64,000 bases of DNA, taken from contig JBCCUK010000015.1 of NCBI GenBank assembly GCA_039196965.1, positions 1 through 64,000 of the forward strand, written 5' to 3'. The position numbers were made by a program, and so were the translations under genes. This DNA is from CALLCD01 sp039196965 (lineage in GTDB: Bacteria > Pseudomonadota > Alphaproteobacteria > Caulobacterales > Hyphomonadaceae). Shown piece after piece: positions 9,801 through 17,436 of the stretch (the stretch's first letter is position 1; each line of letters begins with the position of its first letter). The notes beneath the pieces are model-generated. The model was not told where the DNA came from. It did no database searches and saw only the letters and a list, made by a program, of their open reading frames with translations.

Positions 9801-12350
9801 GCAACAGGATGGGCGGAAGACTATATCAGCCGTATCCGAAAAGCACCTGACCCTATCGAGTTAAGCGACGTCCAGCCGGCTTCAGAGATCACGCCGCGGC
9901 TTGCGACCGGGGCCATGTCCCATGGTGCGCTTGTCGCCCGAGCCCATGAAGCAGTTGCGCAGGGCACAAATATGGTCGGGGCGATGTCCAATTCCGGGGA
10001 GGGTGGAGAAAGCTTCTCCCGATACGGGACAGTTCGGGCAAGCCGGATCAAACAGTTCGCCTCCGGACGGTTCGGTGTCTGGGTCGGGTATATTTCTGAC
10101 CCCAATCTGGAAGAAATTGAAATCAAGATCGGTCAGGGCGCAAAGCCGGGCGAGGGCGGACAGTTGCCCGCCAAGAAGGTCACGGTTGCCATTGCCGCGG
10201 CGCGGGGCGGAACGCCGGGTGTCGAACTGATCAGCCCGCCACCCCACCATGATACCTATTCCATTGAGGATCTCGCTCAGTTGATTCACGACGCAAAGGC
10301 GGCGCGGGTTCGTGTGGTCGTGAAGCTTGTAAGTTCTGAAGGCATCGGCACAATCGCCGTTGGCGTCGCGAAGGCTGGAGCCGATGTGATCAATATCGCC
10401 GGCAATACAGGTGGCACCGGCGCTGCGGCAGTGACATCGCTGAAATATACCGGCCGAGCCGCCGAGCTTGGCCTGTCGGAGGTCCACCAGGCGCTGTGTG
10501 CGAACGGCATTCGCCAGAAGGTCAAGTTGCGCTGCTCTGGTGCAATGCAGACCGCATCAGATGTGGTGAAGGCGTCTCTCCTCGGAGGCGATAGTTTCGA
10601 GTTTGGAACCACAGCGCTCATGATGCTCAAATGCGTTATGGCCAAGAATTGCAATGTTAAATGCCCCGCTGGCCTCACTACCAATTCGGAATTGTTTGAT
10701 GGCGACCCGAGATCGCTTGCGCAGTATTTCCTGAATATCGCTCACGAGACGCGGGAAATTCTGGCATCGCTCGGGTTGAAGTCCCTTGATGAAGCGCGCG
10801 GGCGCGGCGACCTTCTACACCTTCTCGATCACCCATCCTCGGTAGGTCAGCTGAACCTGCGCGGTATGCTGATCGAATTTCCGGAAAAGCGAGTCAAAAA
10901 GCCAACTTATCTTGAACGCAATTACGATATTGACGAAGATCTGATTGCAAGGGTGAGGGACAGTATCGTGTCCAGGAAGCAGCGCCGCCTGAAGCTTAAG
11001 AAACCCATTACGCTGAACAATCGGAATAAGTCCGTTGGTGGACAGCTATCAGCAGATATCGAGCGACTGCTGAACTATGACCGCAAGAGCGCATCAAAAC
11101 TACCGGCGGTTATGGTGGATAATCGGGGCCGCCACCATTTCAAGCCTGATGCGGTGCACGTGCGGACGGATGGTTCGGCCGGGCAGAGCTATGGCGTCTT
11201 CTGTAATGACGGCATGGTGATGGAGCATGTCGGTACGTGTAATGATGGTGTTGGTAAGGCGGCATCCGGAGGAAAGATCATTGTACGGTCTCCAGAGGGC
11301 AGTAGCGCTGGACCCGGTGAGAATGTACTTATCGGAAACTTCGCGTTGTTCGGTGCCTCTGGCGGGCGCATCTATGTCGAAGGCGAAGCGGGCGATAGAT
11401 TTGCTGTCCGCAATTCAGGTGCCGTGGCGGTGGTTGAGGGTGTCGGAGACTTCTGCTGCGAGTACATGACCAATGGCGCGGTCTTGAATCTTGGCCGGTT
11501 CTCAAAAGGGTTCGGCAATGGCATGTCAGGCGGCTTTGCCTACCAATATGATCCGGATGGGCAACTTCAGGACTTTGTTAGTCACGATTCTGTCGACGTG
11601 CATGAGCTAAGCGACGCTTCTCTGCTGACAGATATTCACCGCCAAATGATCTGTCATCTGCTGCAATGCCATATTGACGCCACTGGGTCGAGACTTGCCG
11701 CACGTATTCTAGATAATTGGGATACTGAGCAATATAATTTCAAGTGGATCATGCCCCGGGCCTTACTTCAGTATCAGGATTATGAGGCGATACTCGCTGC
11801 GAAACCTCGTAAGGATCTCATAGAGGAGCTGTCCACCGCGCTTGCCACTTATCAGATTAAACGGCTGAAAGAGTCGTGGAAGACCGGGGAGCATGTTCTG
11901 GAGGGAGAGATCCCTGAACTCGGTATGACCGACACGGAGGAAATGTACCGCCTTCTGAATACGTGGAGTGTTCTAGAGATGGCCCAATCGGTAGCCAAAA
12001 AACGGGCTGGCGGCGAACGCGGTGATCCGGCGCGCAACAAGGCTGTCCGAAATCTCATTTTGACAGAAGACTTCTCCCTGATGAGCCAGCTGGCAAAACA
12101 TGCCCGTAGCGCTTTGGGCGAATATGATGATGCCGACCTCGCCGCTTTGACGGCGGACAAGCGCGTGAATGACTTTAAGCTTGCACTGAGTCTGCGCGAT
12201 GCGCGGTCAATGGACAACCCGGCAACGGAGGGCTGGATTGCACTGCAAAGCCAGAAAAATCTCGAACAGCTGGGGCGCATTCCTAGCTTTGAGGAGTTGT
12301 TCGCGAAAAATGCGCTTACGGAAATAGTTGCGCAAGTGGCTGCTGAGTAA
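6876..12350 (+). CDS. gltB: Glutamate synthase large subunit, extended variant (GltB-like)
   Basis: 1824 residues against roughly 1500 for usual GltB. It should transfer the amide of glutamine to 2-oxoglutarate to give two glutamates. Visible parts: a class II glutaminase with the nucleophile C19 in SSCGVGF (the propeptide would be cut before it); a central domain (about 460-780); the FMN domain (about 990-1290) with SNSGEGGE, GAKPGEGGQLPAKKV and PPPHHDTYSIEDLAQLI; a GXGXG domain (about 1430-1600). The iron-sulfur ligands are C1253, C1259 and C1263, spaced C-x5-C-x3-C instead of the C-x5-C-x4-C of known GltB. About 100 extra residues (890-990) precede the FMN domain and a C-terminal extension of about 150 residues is added. 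No gltD follows; a diflavin reductase starts five bases after the stop. The ATG at 6876 leaves only 18 residues before C19. Confidence 0.88.
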   Translation: MRRAATETLYDPELEYSSCGVGFLTRKDGKQTHDVLLKVHEALCAVPHRGGMSSEGVGDGAGISMDISEAFFSKLTGKKLKLGEFGVGNFFLPEDEHKRAQAMELIEDKINAAGMKILLMRAVPVDNDAIESRGIVLQLPIEQWVFKAPKGVRGKDLNRAIYQVLLEIEAVAYTTPDLHGLYPISLSADTQVLKGRVNSWEIVPYFTDLCDPDHAIHSVYFHTRFSTNTDPHPSMAQPFRLMAHNGELNTDKKNRLSETAIALAKNNTIIRPSGQSDSCRLDQTLSWRIIMDDLDMVTAVVSMMPPAWENDITLSPKVRAMLEFFSLYEEKNDGPAALIFGDGRIIGARLDRLGLRPLRTVETDDYLAVMSEAGQVNFPPEEVIRRGRIEAGGMLYYDHSEKRAYNTHDALEMLADRADYQSLLEQSCSHVEDFDDAAIEAKITKAKKYAGDLNTSARFVAYNHNQESFKFLMDPMLANGVEKVSAMGYGNAINALSDNEGGIAKYFSQRFAQVTNPPLDSLREKDGMTLRVALGEKPHQGPTGAKQIIVDSPILDMRQLMKIRAQSETPVMDFDMLFEPVFDDPPANQSALIKAVDTLANRVVEFASDNGGIAIVSDRHISRQHAAIPMTLAISAINQRLIEEGLRLRVSLIAESGQISSPHHIACGLGFGASAVYPMGVQFRAEEKFSGEVEQAFGKFKKAAEKSLMKTMGKVGLCTVESYSGGEFFEPDFLDTNDPVLKKYFPNMRTPVGGVQFGTIAQSAADWHERALSIEADSDIPMLGLFKERSEGAGHSYGVTAVRGFVDMTEEKVSFAKANEEIEDYRLLTYNEMYDAFAIDKSTFYGTSFDKLTKEQIDNFSITPGYRAFSRTMTEERRRRPVALRDVLTFPADITFMSEAADIKREMMLFNRAGNRDFVIRGLNVEKVDGAYRIELTGPRADDLARLDALAQTLVERFGDDVQGHWVEGGALLVEATGWAEDYISRIRKAPDPIELSDVQPASEITPRLATGAMSHGALVARAHEAVAQGTNMVGAMSNSGEGGESFSRYGTVRASRIKQFASGRFGVWVGYISDPNLEEIEIKIGQGAKPGEGGQLPAKKVTVAIAAARGGTPGVELISPPPHHDTYSIEDLAQLIHDAKAARVRVVVKLVSSEGIGTIAVGVAKAGADVINIAGNTGGTGAAAVTSLKYTGRAAELGLSEVHQALCANGIRQKVKLRCSGAMQTASDVVKASLLGGDSFEFGTTALMMLKCVMAKNCNVKCPAGLTTNSELFDGDPRSLAQYFLNIAHETREILASLGLKSLDEARGRGDLLHLLDHPSSVGQLNLRGMLIEFPEKRVKKPTYLERNYDIDEDLIARVRDSIVSRKQRRLKLKKPITLNNRNKSVGGQLSADIERLLNYDRKSASKLPAVMVDNRGRHHFKPDAVHVRTDGSAGQSYGVFCNDGMVMEHVGTCNDGVGKAASGGKIIVRSPEGSSAGPGENVLIGNFALFGASGGRIYVEGEAGDRFAVRNSGAVAVVEGVGDFCCEYMTNGAVLNLGRFSKGFGNGMSGGFAYQYDPDGQLQDFVSHDSVDVHELSDASLLTDIHRQMICHLLQCHIDATGSRLAARILDNWDTEQYNFKWIMPRALLQYQDYEAILAAKPRKDLIEELSTALATYQIKRLKESWKTGEHVLEGEIPELGMTDTEEMYRLLNTWSVLEMAQSVAKKRAGGERGDPARNKAVRNLILTEDFSLMSQLAKHARSALGEYDDADLAALTADKRVNDFKLALSLRDARSMDNPATEGWIALQSQKNLEQLGRIPSFEELFAKNALTEIVAQVAAE

Positions 12351-12355
12351 TCGAC

Positions 12356-14113
12356 ATGAAGCTACCTTATATGCCAGACGATGCGCCGTTCTCGGACGAT
12401 CAGAAACAGTGGCTAGCCGGTTTTCTAGCTGGCCTGCATTCGCGGAGTCTCATGGCTGCTCCGACTGCTCCGGCCCAGGCGGAAAATCAGGCCTTGCCGC
12501 TAGATATTCTGTTCGGCACTCAGACAGGTAATGCTGAGGCTGTGGCGAATGACGCTGCGGATCTTGCACGGTCAAACGGATTTGCGCCGCGCCTGAACGA
12601 TCTGAATGCGGTGGATATGGATGCACTAGCGTCAATGAAGCGCTTGTTCGTTGTCATCTCGACCTATGGCGAAGGGGAAATGCCGGACAATGCCGATGTG
12701 TTCTGGGAGGCCCTTTCGGCGACCACAGCCCCGCGCCTTGAGAACCTCAAATACGGCGTTCTGGCCCTTGGCGATACGAATTACGATGAATTCTGCCAGG
12801 CTGGCAAACTGATCGATCTGCGCCTTGAACAGCTTGGAGCATCCCGTCTGTCAGCGCGTATTGATTGCGACGTGGACTTTGAAGACGATGCCGGCGATTG
12901 GGTCAGTACGGTCGTTCCCTTGGCAAAGGAAGGTCTGGAACCGGAGGCGCTGAATGGTACCCCGATAGCGGCAGAGCCTGCCAGGCCCAAGAAAGCTGGT
13001 TGGGGCCGTAAGAATCCCTATCTTTCGAACACGATCGAGAACCGTCTTCTGTCCGGGGCCAAATCATCGAAGGAAATCCGCCATTTTGCTTTTGATTTGG
13101 GCGATAGCGGCATGACCTATGAGGCCGGTGATGCTTTGGGGGTCTTTCCGATCAACCGCGATGATCTCGTCGATGGGCTCATCAATCGTCTGGGGGCTGA
13201 TCCAGAGCAGACCGTTGCAGGGCAAGACCTGCCTCTGCAAGATTTGTTAAAAACCAAACTGGAAATCCGTACACCTCCGCGGTCCATCATCAACGAGATC
13301 GAAAAGCGCGCCGGCCATGACGAGCTCTCCCATATTGTCGGAAATGGTGACAAGGAGTCTCTAGAGGCTTTCATGTGGGGTCGGGACACCCTTGATCTCC
13401 TGAGTCTGAACCCTGATCTGAAGATTGATCCGGCTGAATTTGTTAGCTGGCTTAAGCCGCTCCAGCATCGCGCTTACTCGATCTCTTCCAGCCCCAAGGC
13501 GCACGAGGGCGAGGTGCATCTAACAGTGGCGGCTGTACGCTGGAATTATGAGGACCGCATGCACCACGGCGTCGCGTCATCATTTCTAGCGGATATGTGC
13601 GAAGAGGGTGGTGAAACCCCGATATTCATGTCACCCAATAAGTCCTTCCGTATACCTTCTGATAATGATGCCCCGATGATCATGGTTGGTCCGGGTACGG
13701 GAATTGCGCCGTTCCGCGCCTTCCTGGAGGAGCGTCGGGAGATCGGCGCGAAGGGAAAAAACTGGCTCTTCTTTGGGGATCAGCATCGGGAAAGCGATTT
13801 TATCTATCAGGATGAAATTGGTGAAATGTCACGCGACAGCATCCTGACGCGTCTTGATCTTGCCTTCTCGCGCGATCAGGCAGACAAGATCTACGTTCAG
13901 AACCGTATGCGTCAGAACAGCAAGGCGCTGTTCGCCTGGCTCGAAGAAGGTGGATATTTCTATGTTTGCGGCGATGCCACGCGCATGGCGAAGGATGTTG
14001 ATGCGGCTCTGATCGATATCATCGCGGAGGAAGGCGGATATTCAGAAGACGACGCCGTGGATTATGTCAGCAAGCTGAAAATTGATAAGCGTTATCTGCG
14101 GGATGTCTATTAG
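12356..14113 (+). CDS. CysJ-like diflavin reductase (flavodoxin plus FNR domains), probable electron donor of the glutamate synthase
   Basis: 585 residues with the architecture of sulfite reductase flavoprotein CysJ. An FMN-binding flavodoxin domain (about 48-190) has LFGTQTGNAE and STYGEGEMPDNA. An FAD domain (about 215-430) has RAYSISSSP at 372-380. An NADPH domain (about 438-585) has VGPGTGIAPFRAFLEER and ends in KRYLRDVY. About 47 N-terminal residues precede the flavodoxin. No CysI haemoprotein or other sulfite-reduction gene is nearby; instead the gene is tightly coupled to the variant gltB. I infer that it passes NADPH electrons to GltB in place of the FAD/iron-sulfur subunit GltD. The family is secure; the partner is inferred from position. 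Confidence 0.85.
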   Translation: MKLPYMPDDAPFSDDQKQWLAGFLAGLHSRSLMAAPTAPAQAENQALPLDILFGTQTGNAEAVANDAADLARSNGFAPRLNDLNAVDMDALASMKRLFVVISTYGEGEMPDNADVFWEALSATTAPRLENLKYGVLALGDTNYDEFCQAGKLIDLRLEQLGASRLSARIDCDVDFEDDAGDWVSTVVPLAKEGLEPEALNGTPIAAEPARPKKAGWGRKNPYLSNTIENRLLSGAKSSKEIRHFAFDLGDSGMTYEAGDALGVFPINRDDLVDGLINRLGADPEQTVAGQDLPLQDLLKTKLEIRTPPRSIINEIEKRAGHDELSHIVGNGDKESLEAFMWGRDTLDLLSLNPDLKIDPAEFVSWLKPLQHRAYSISSSPKAHEGEVHLTVAAVRWNYEDRMHHGVASSFLADMCEEGGETPIFMSPNKSFRIPSDNDAPMIMVGPGTGIAPFRAFLEERREIGAKGKNWLFFGDQHRESDFIYQDEIGEMSRDSILTRLDLAFSRDQADKIYVQNRMRQNSKALFAWLEEGGYFYVCGDATRMAKDVDAALIDIIAEEGGYSEDDAVDYVSKLKIDKRYLRDVY

Positions 14114-14278
14114 GCTGGAATGAATAGCTGGGCTTGTCCTTCGATCTGCTAGATTGAGCGCTTTTCCTTATCGTTTGACCCAAGGGCTTCAGGGACAACG
14201 AAATGAAGGAAACTGCCATCTATAATGGTTCGCCTATTGACCGGAATGATGCTCTCCGGCAGTAAACATCGTTGGTGA

Positions 14279-14363
14279 GCCTCTGTGGCGGAATTGGTAG
14301 ACGCGACGGATTCAAAATCCGTTTTCTTCGGAAGTGCCGGTTCAAGTCCGGCCAGAGGTACCA
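14279..14363 (+). tRNA. tRNA-Leu (anticodon CAA)
   Basis: 85 bases with the long variable arm of class II tRNAs. The acceptor stem GCCTCTG pairs with CAGAGGT (one G-U pair). The anticodon stem ACGGA/TCCGT holds the loop TTCAAAA, so the anticodon is CAA, reading UUG. The T arm has GGTTCAAGTCC and the 3' CCA is encoded (14361-14363). Confidence 0.95.
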
Positions 14364-14474
14364 CAGCTTTTTCCGGAATAATGATTGATCGGTGAGTGGC
14401 AGAACTAGCCCCTCAAATCCGCTTTTTCGGTGCTAGTGGCTCCTTCGAAGAGGCCGTTCCGGGGGTGATAAGTA

Positions 14475-14523
14475 TTGCAAATTGCAGGAGAGAGTTTCGG
14501 CAAATTGCAACAGGCTATTTGCA
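14475..14523. promoter_or_regulatory. Cluster of TTGCA half-sites with palindrome TGCAAATTGCA, upstream of the polysaccharide export operon
   Basis: A perfect palindrome, TGCAA-A-TTGCA, lies at 14476-14486, with a second copy having one arm mismatch at 14499-14509. A further TTGCA lies at 14519-14523. The same 11-mer occurs before the histidine kinase gene (25171-25181). Spacing and position, 105-155 bases before the first ORF, fit an upstream activator site. The likely binder is the Fis-type HTH of the response regulator at 27687-29087; that is inference. Confidence 0.5.
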
Positions 14524-14628
14524 GGAGTGGAAAATCGACTTGCGAAATATAATTTAAACCATTGAAAAATATCATTATTATTGTCTGACGCGTGACTTGC
14601 AACAATGAATGCTGGATAGGAGGCATTC

Positions 14629-14838
14629 ATGCTTAGTCTGAGCATCTCGATCGAAACGGAGCAGGCAGCCGCAGCTTTTAGTGAAGCTTTGCGCAACGCA
14701 AGCATCGTGGCCCGCGACATGATTGTGGTCCAGACCTCGATCCGTGATGGGGCATTGTTCAAGACCATTAAGACGGAATGCCCCGAAGCACTCGCCACTA
14801 TTTTGCAGTCGCAAGCTGGGAGTTCGGGCGATGACTAG
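14629..14838 (+). CDS. Small hypothetical protein heading the polysaccharide export operon (69 aa)
   Basis: I do not recognise this short protein. A strong ribosome-binding site (TAGGAGG) lies about six bases before the ATG. Its stop overlaps the next start (the ATG at 14831) by eight bases, so the export lipoprotein is probably translationally coupled to it. It is a soluble product with no signal peptide, an alanine-rich helix first and a possible strand-helix second half. It could be a leader peptide, a coupling device or a small regulator. Confidence 0.6.
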   Translation: MLSLSISIETEQAAAAFSEALRNASIVARDMIVVQTSIRDGALFKTIKTECPEALATILQSQAGSSGDD

Positions 14839-16063
14839 GCTTGAGGCTCTCTTGTTCATTGCGATGCTGTCAGGATGCGCGGGATCGTTTGAGCGGCCGC
14901 GAAACATTTCTGACATGGCGACCAGCGGATATCTTGCCGAACGACAATCAATGTCCGATGCACGGGAAAATGACGCCTTTCTGAGCGCCAGCTTACAGAA
15001 TCTTGGCCGCTGTCAGGATGCGGATCTCGCTATGGCAGTCCAACCTATAACCGCGGGCTTGGGTGCAGCCTTCGCTGAGCCTGAACTTCTGTCCCCTGGC
15101 GACCTTCTGCATATCGAAATTGTCCGAGGTGAGGGCTTTCAGGGGGATTTCGTCATTTCCGCGGATGGCTATTTACGGCTGCCATTTATCGGCGATGTTC
15201 CAGCAGCGGGCACAACTCAAGATCAGCTTGAGCACACCGTTTCAAGGCTGCTGGTGAGTGGTGGTTACTTTACGTCTCGCTTTGTGCAGGTCGCGATTTC
15301 GGTACTCCACTGGGCACCAATTCAGGTCTCAGTATCGGGAGCCGTTTTCCAGTCCGGTGATGTGCTGCTGAACGAAAAGGCTGCCGATAGCGATCCAATG
15401 GCTCGCATTGAAGCTTCAGGCGATTTTACTACTGGACGCCGGTTGAGCGCCGCTCTGTTTGCATCGGCCGGCGTTAGACCCGATGCGGACATTCGGAACG
15501 TTATTCTAATAAGAAATGGACGTCGCCGCATTTTCGATATGTCAGGTGCGCTGGACGGTGGCGCTATTGAGGATCCGCTACTTGTGGCAGGTGATCGCGT
15601 TTATGTGCCGTCCAGGGGGTGTTTCCAGATGGCCCTTGCGCGGCCGTCAAGGATTACGCCGCCCGGTGTGCGCGTATTTCTTTCAAATTTGACCCGACCG
15701 GCAGCGTCCAACGCTAGTTCAGCTATTGGTCAGCATGCGACCCAATTGCCATACGGCACGCGGATGCTTCAGGGACTTGTATCTGCCAATTGTGTTGGCG
15801 GCGTTCAAGCGACCAATGCCCGCCGCTGGGCTATTCTGATTTCGCAAAATCCCATTTCGGGTGAAAGCGAAGTGATCGCACGATCCGTTGAGGATTTGGT
15901 GCGCCGCGCGGACCGGGATGATTTCAACCCCGTGCTTCTGCCTAATGACGCCATCGCCTGCTACGACTCTCACATTACCAATGTGCGCGACATCATTGCC
16001 ATGTTTGCCGAAGCGGCCACCCCGGCACTGAACGCTGCATTGCTTGGCGGGGTTGGTCGATGA
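14831..16063 (+). CDS. Outer-membrane polysaccharide export lipoprotein (Wza-like)
   Basis: 410 residues. The lipoprotein signal has the lipobox LSGC, with C16 as the lipidated residue. The polysaccharide export domain begins near LLSPGDLLHIEIV and includes DFVISADGYLRLPFIGDV, the usual motif of Wza/BexD/KpsD proteins. An SLBB-like segment (about 160-260) follows. The C-terminal 150 residues contain several cysteines and match no part of Wza that I know. It should form the outer-membrane channel for the exported polymer. The ATG at 14831 is chosen because it places the signal peptide at the N-terminus. Confidence 0.85.
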   Translation: MTRLEALLFIAMLSGCAGSFERPRNISDMATSGYLAERQSMSDARENDAFLSASLQNLGRCQDADLAMAVQPITAGLGAAFAEPELLSPGDLLHIEIVRGEGFQGDFVISADGYLRLPFIGDVPAAGTTQDQLEHTVSRLLVSGGYFTSRFVQVAISVLHWAPIQVSVSGAVFQSGDVLLNEKAADSDPMARIEASGDFTTGRRLSAALFASAGVRPDADIRNVILIRNGRRRIFDMSGALDGGAIEDPLLVAGDRVYVPSRGCFQMALARPSRITPPGVRVFLSNLTRPAASNASSAIGQHATQLPYGTRMLQGLVSANCVGGVQATNARRWAILISQNPISGESEVIARSVEDLVRRADRDDFNPVLLPNDAIACYDSHITNVRDIIAMFAEAATPALNAALLGGVGR

Positions 16064-17436
16064 TCGGCAATTGGAGCTTTTTAAGAGGTGGGCTACAAAA
16101 GGGACGCGTGGCCCGCTATCTTCTTGTTCTCGCAATGGGCTGGTTCGCCATTTTGTTTCTGGCGGCAGCGTTTTTTATTTTAGGCCCCCGATCCTACCAG
16201 AGTGGTTTCACTTTGATACTGCCGGGCGCGGGCGCGGCATCAACGGTCAATCTGGAATCCCTCGGTCAAGCCAGCAGCAATGCCGCGTCTCCCTTTGGCA
16301 GTCACAGTCTTAGCCCTACCGAGAATTATAAAAGGCTGCTGCAATCATACCGGCTGAGGGGGAAGGTTGCTGAAACACTGGGGCTCCAGATCGAGGATGT
16401 TCCTGCCCCGCGAATTCAACTCGCAAATCAGACAAAACTCATGTTTGTATCTGTTAGGGCTCGTAAGCCAGCTGATTCAAAACGACTCGCCGATACCTGG
16501 CTTTCCTCCTTCGAAAACGAGCTGGCCGCGCTCCGCGATGAAGAGCAGGACCTGCGGGAAGATGCCTATCGCGAAACGCTGTCGAGCTTCGAAGGTGCCG
16601 TTCGCGAAACGCAATCTCGCATTATATCGTTTCAGAGCGAATACGGACTGATTTCAGTCGATCAGTTTGAAGAGCTTGTTGCGCAAACCGAGACAATGCG
16701 CACGGAGCTTGATAGGGCGGACGCTGAATACCGCGTTGCGAAGAGTGAGGTATCACGCCTGTCAGGTATACTGGGGGTTACGGCCGATATGGCGGCAGAT
16801 ATTCTGACGCTTCTGTCCGATACCACCTTTCAAGCGCTGATGGATGCGCGGGCTGAAGCGGAAACGGAAAGATCCGAACTGGAGCAGATGTTTGGTCCCA
16901 AACACCCAGATTTGCTGGCGGCGAATGAGGAGTTTGCCGGGCTGAGCAACGGATTGAAGTCGCGCGGTCAGATGTTGCTCGGACTGGAGGACTTCGCATC
17001 CATCGATCGTATTTATTATACATCGACCGGAGAGCGCTCTAGTTTGATCGGATCACTTGTGGAAGCCTCGGTAAAGCTCGCGGGCGTCGCCAAGCGCCGT
17101 GAGGCTATGAGCCAGCAACTGGCCGAAACAGAAAACCGTGTCGAACGCCTCGCGGTACCCGCCACGGAGCTCGATGCCTTGTTGCGAGACCATCAGGTTG
17201 CGGAAACGGTCTTTGCGTCCGCTTTGGCAAGAATTGATACCAACCGCACGGATATATTTGCATCCTATCCCCTCACGCAAACCGTCGAAACGCCCGGCCT
17301 GCCGGAAGCGCCCGTGAACCCGTCAAAGAAATTTGTCGCTCTAGGAACGGGCGCTGGAATGTTCCTTTATACAATTGGATTGGCTCTGTTGTGGATCAGA
17401 CTTCCTGTCATTCGCGCGCTCCTGAAGACGCTATAG
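16060..17436 (+). CDS. Polysaccharide chain-length determinant / co-polymerase (Wzz family, no kinase domain)
   Basis: 458 residues, overlapping the export gene by the four bases ATGA. A first membrane helix lies at about 26-48, a long periplasmic part with coiled-coil character at about 150-380, and a second helix at about 425-448. The start of the periplasmic part and the proline-rich segment before helix 2 (LPEAPVNPSKKFVALG) are typical of Wzz/GumC proteins. The tyrosine-kinase domain found in Wzc/ExoP is absent, and no separate kinase is seen in the locus. It should set chain length and link polymerase to export channel. Confidence 0.85.
   Translation: MIGNWSFLRGGLQKGRVARYLLVLAMGWFAILFLAAAFFILGPRSYQSGFTLILPGAGAASTVNLESLGQASSNAASPFGSHSLSPTENYKRLLQSYRLRGKVAETLGLQIEDVPAPRIQLANQTKLMFVSVRARKPADSKRLADTWLSSFENELAALRDEEQDLREDAYRETLSSFEGAVRETQSRIISFQSEYGLISVDQFEELVAQTETMRTELDRADAEYRVAKSEVSRLSGILGVTADMAADILTLLSDTTFQALMDARAEAETERSELEQMFGPKHPDLLAANEEFAGLSNGLKSRGQMLLGLEDFASIDRIYYTSTGERSSLIGSLVEASVKLAGVAKRREAMSQQLAETENRVERLAVPATELDALLRDHQVAETVFASALARIDTNRTDIFASYPLTQTVETPGLPEAPVNPSKKFVALGTGAGMFLYTIGLALLWIRLPVIRALLKTL

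Noticed and set aside
12356..14113. Reading this gene as sulfite reductase alpha subunit (cysJ)
   Set aside because: No cysI or other sulfate-assimilation gene is near; tight linkage to gltB makes a glutamate synthase donor more likely. The domain family itself is the same.
14149..14364. 71-codon minus-strand frame with a product containing LAGLEPALPKKTD and STNSATE
   Set aside because: It is the antisense of tRNA-Leu(CAA), a well-known source of false protein annotations.
14528..14543. Sigma54-like string (TGG...TTGC) before the export operon
   Set aside because: GG and GC are 11 bases apart, one too many for a sigma54 promoter.
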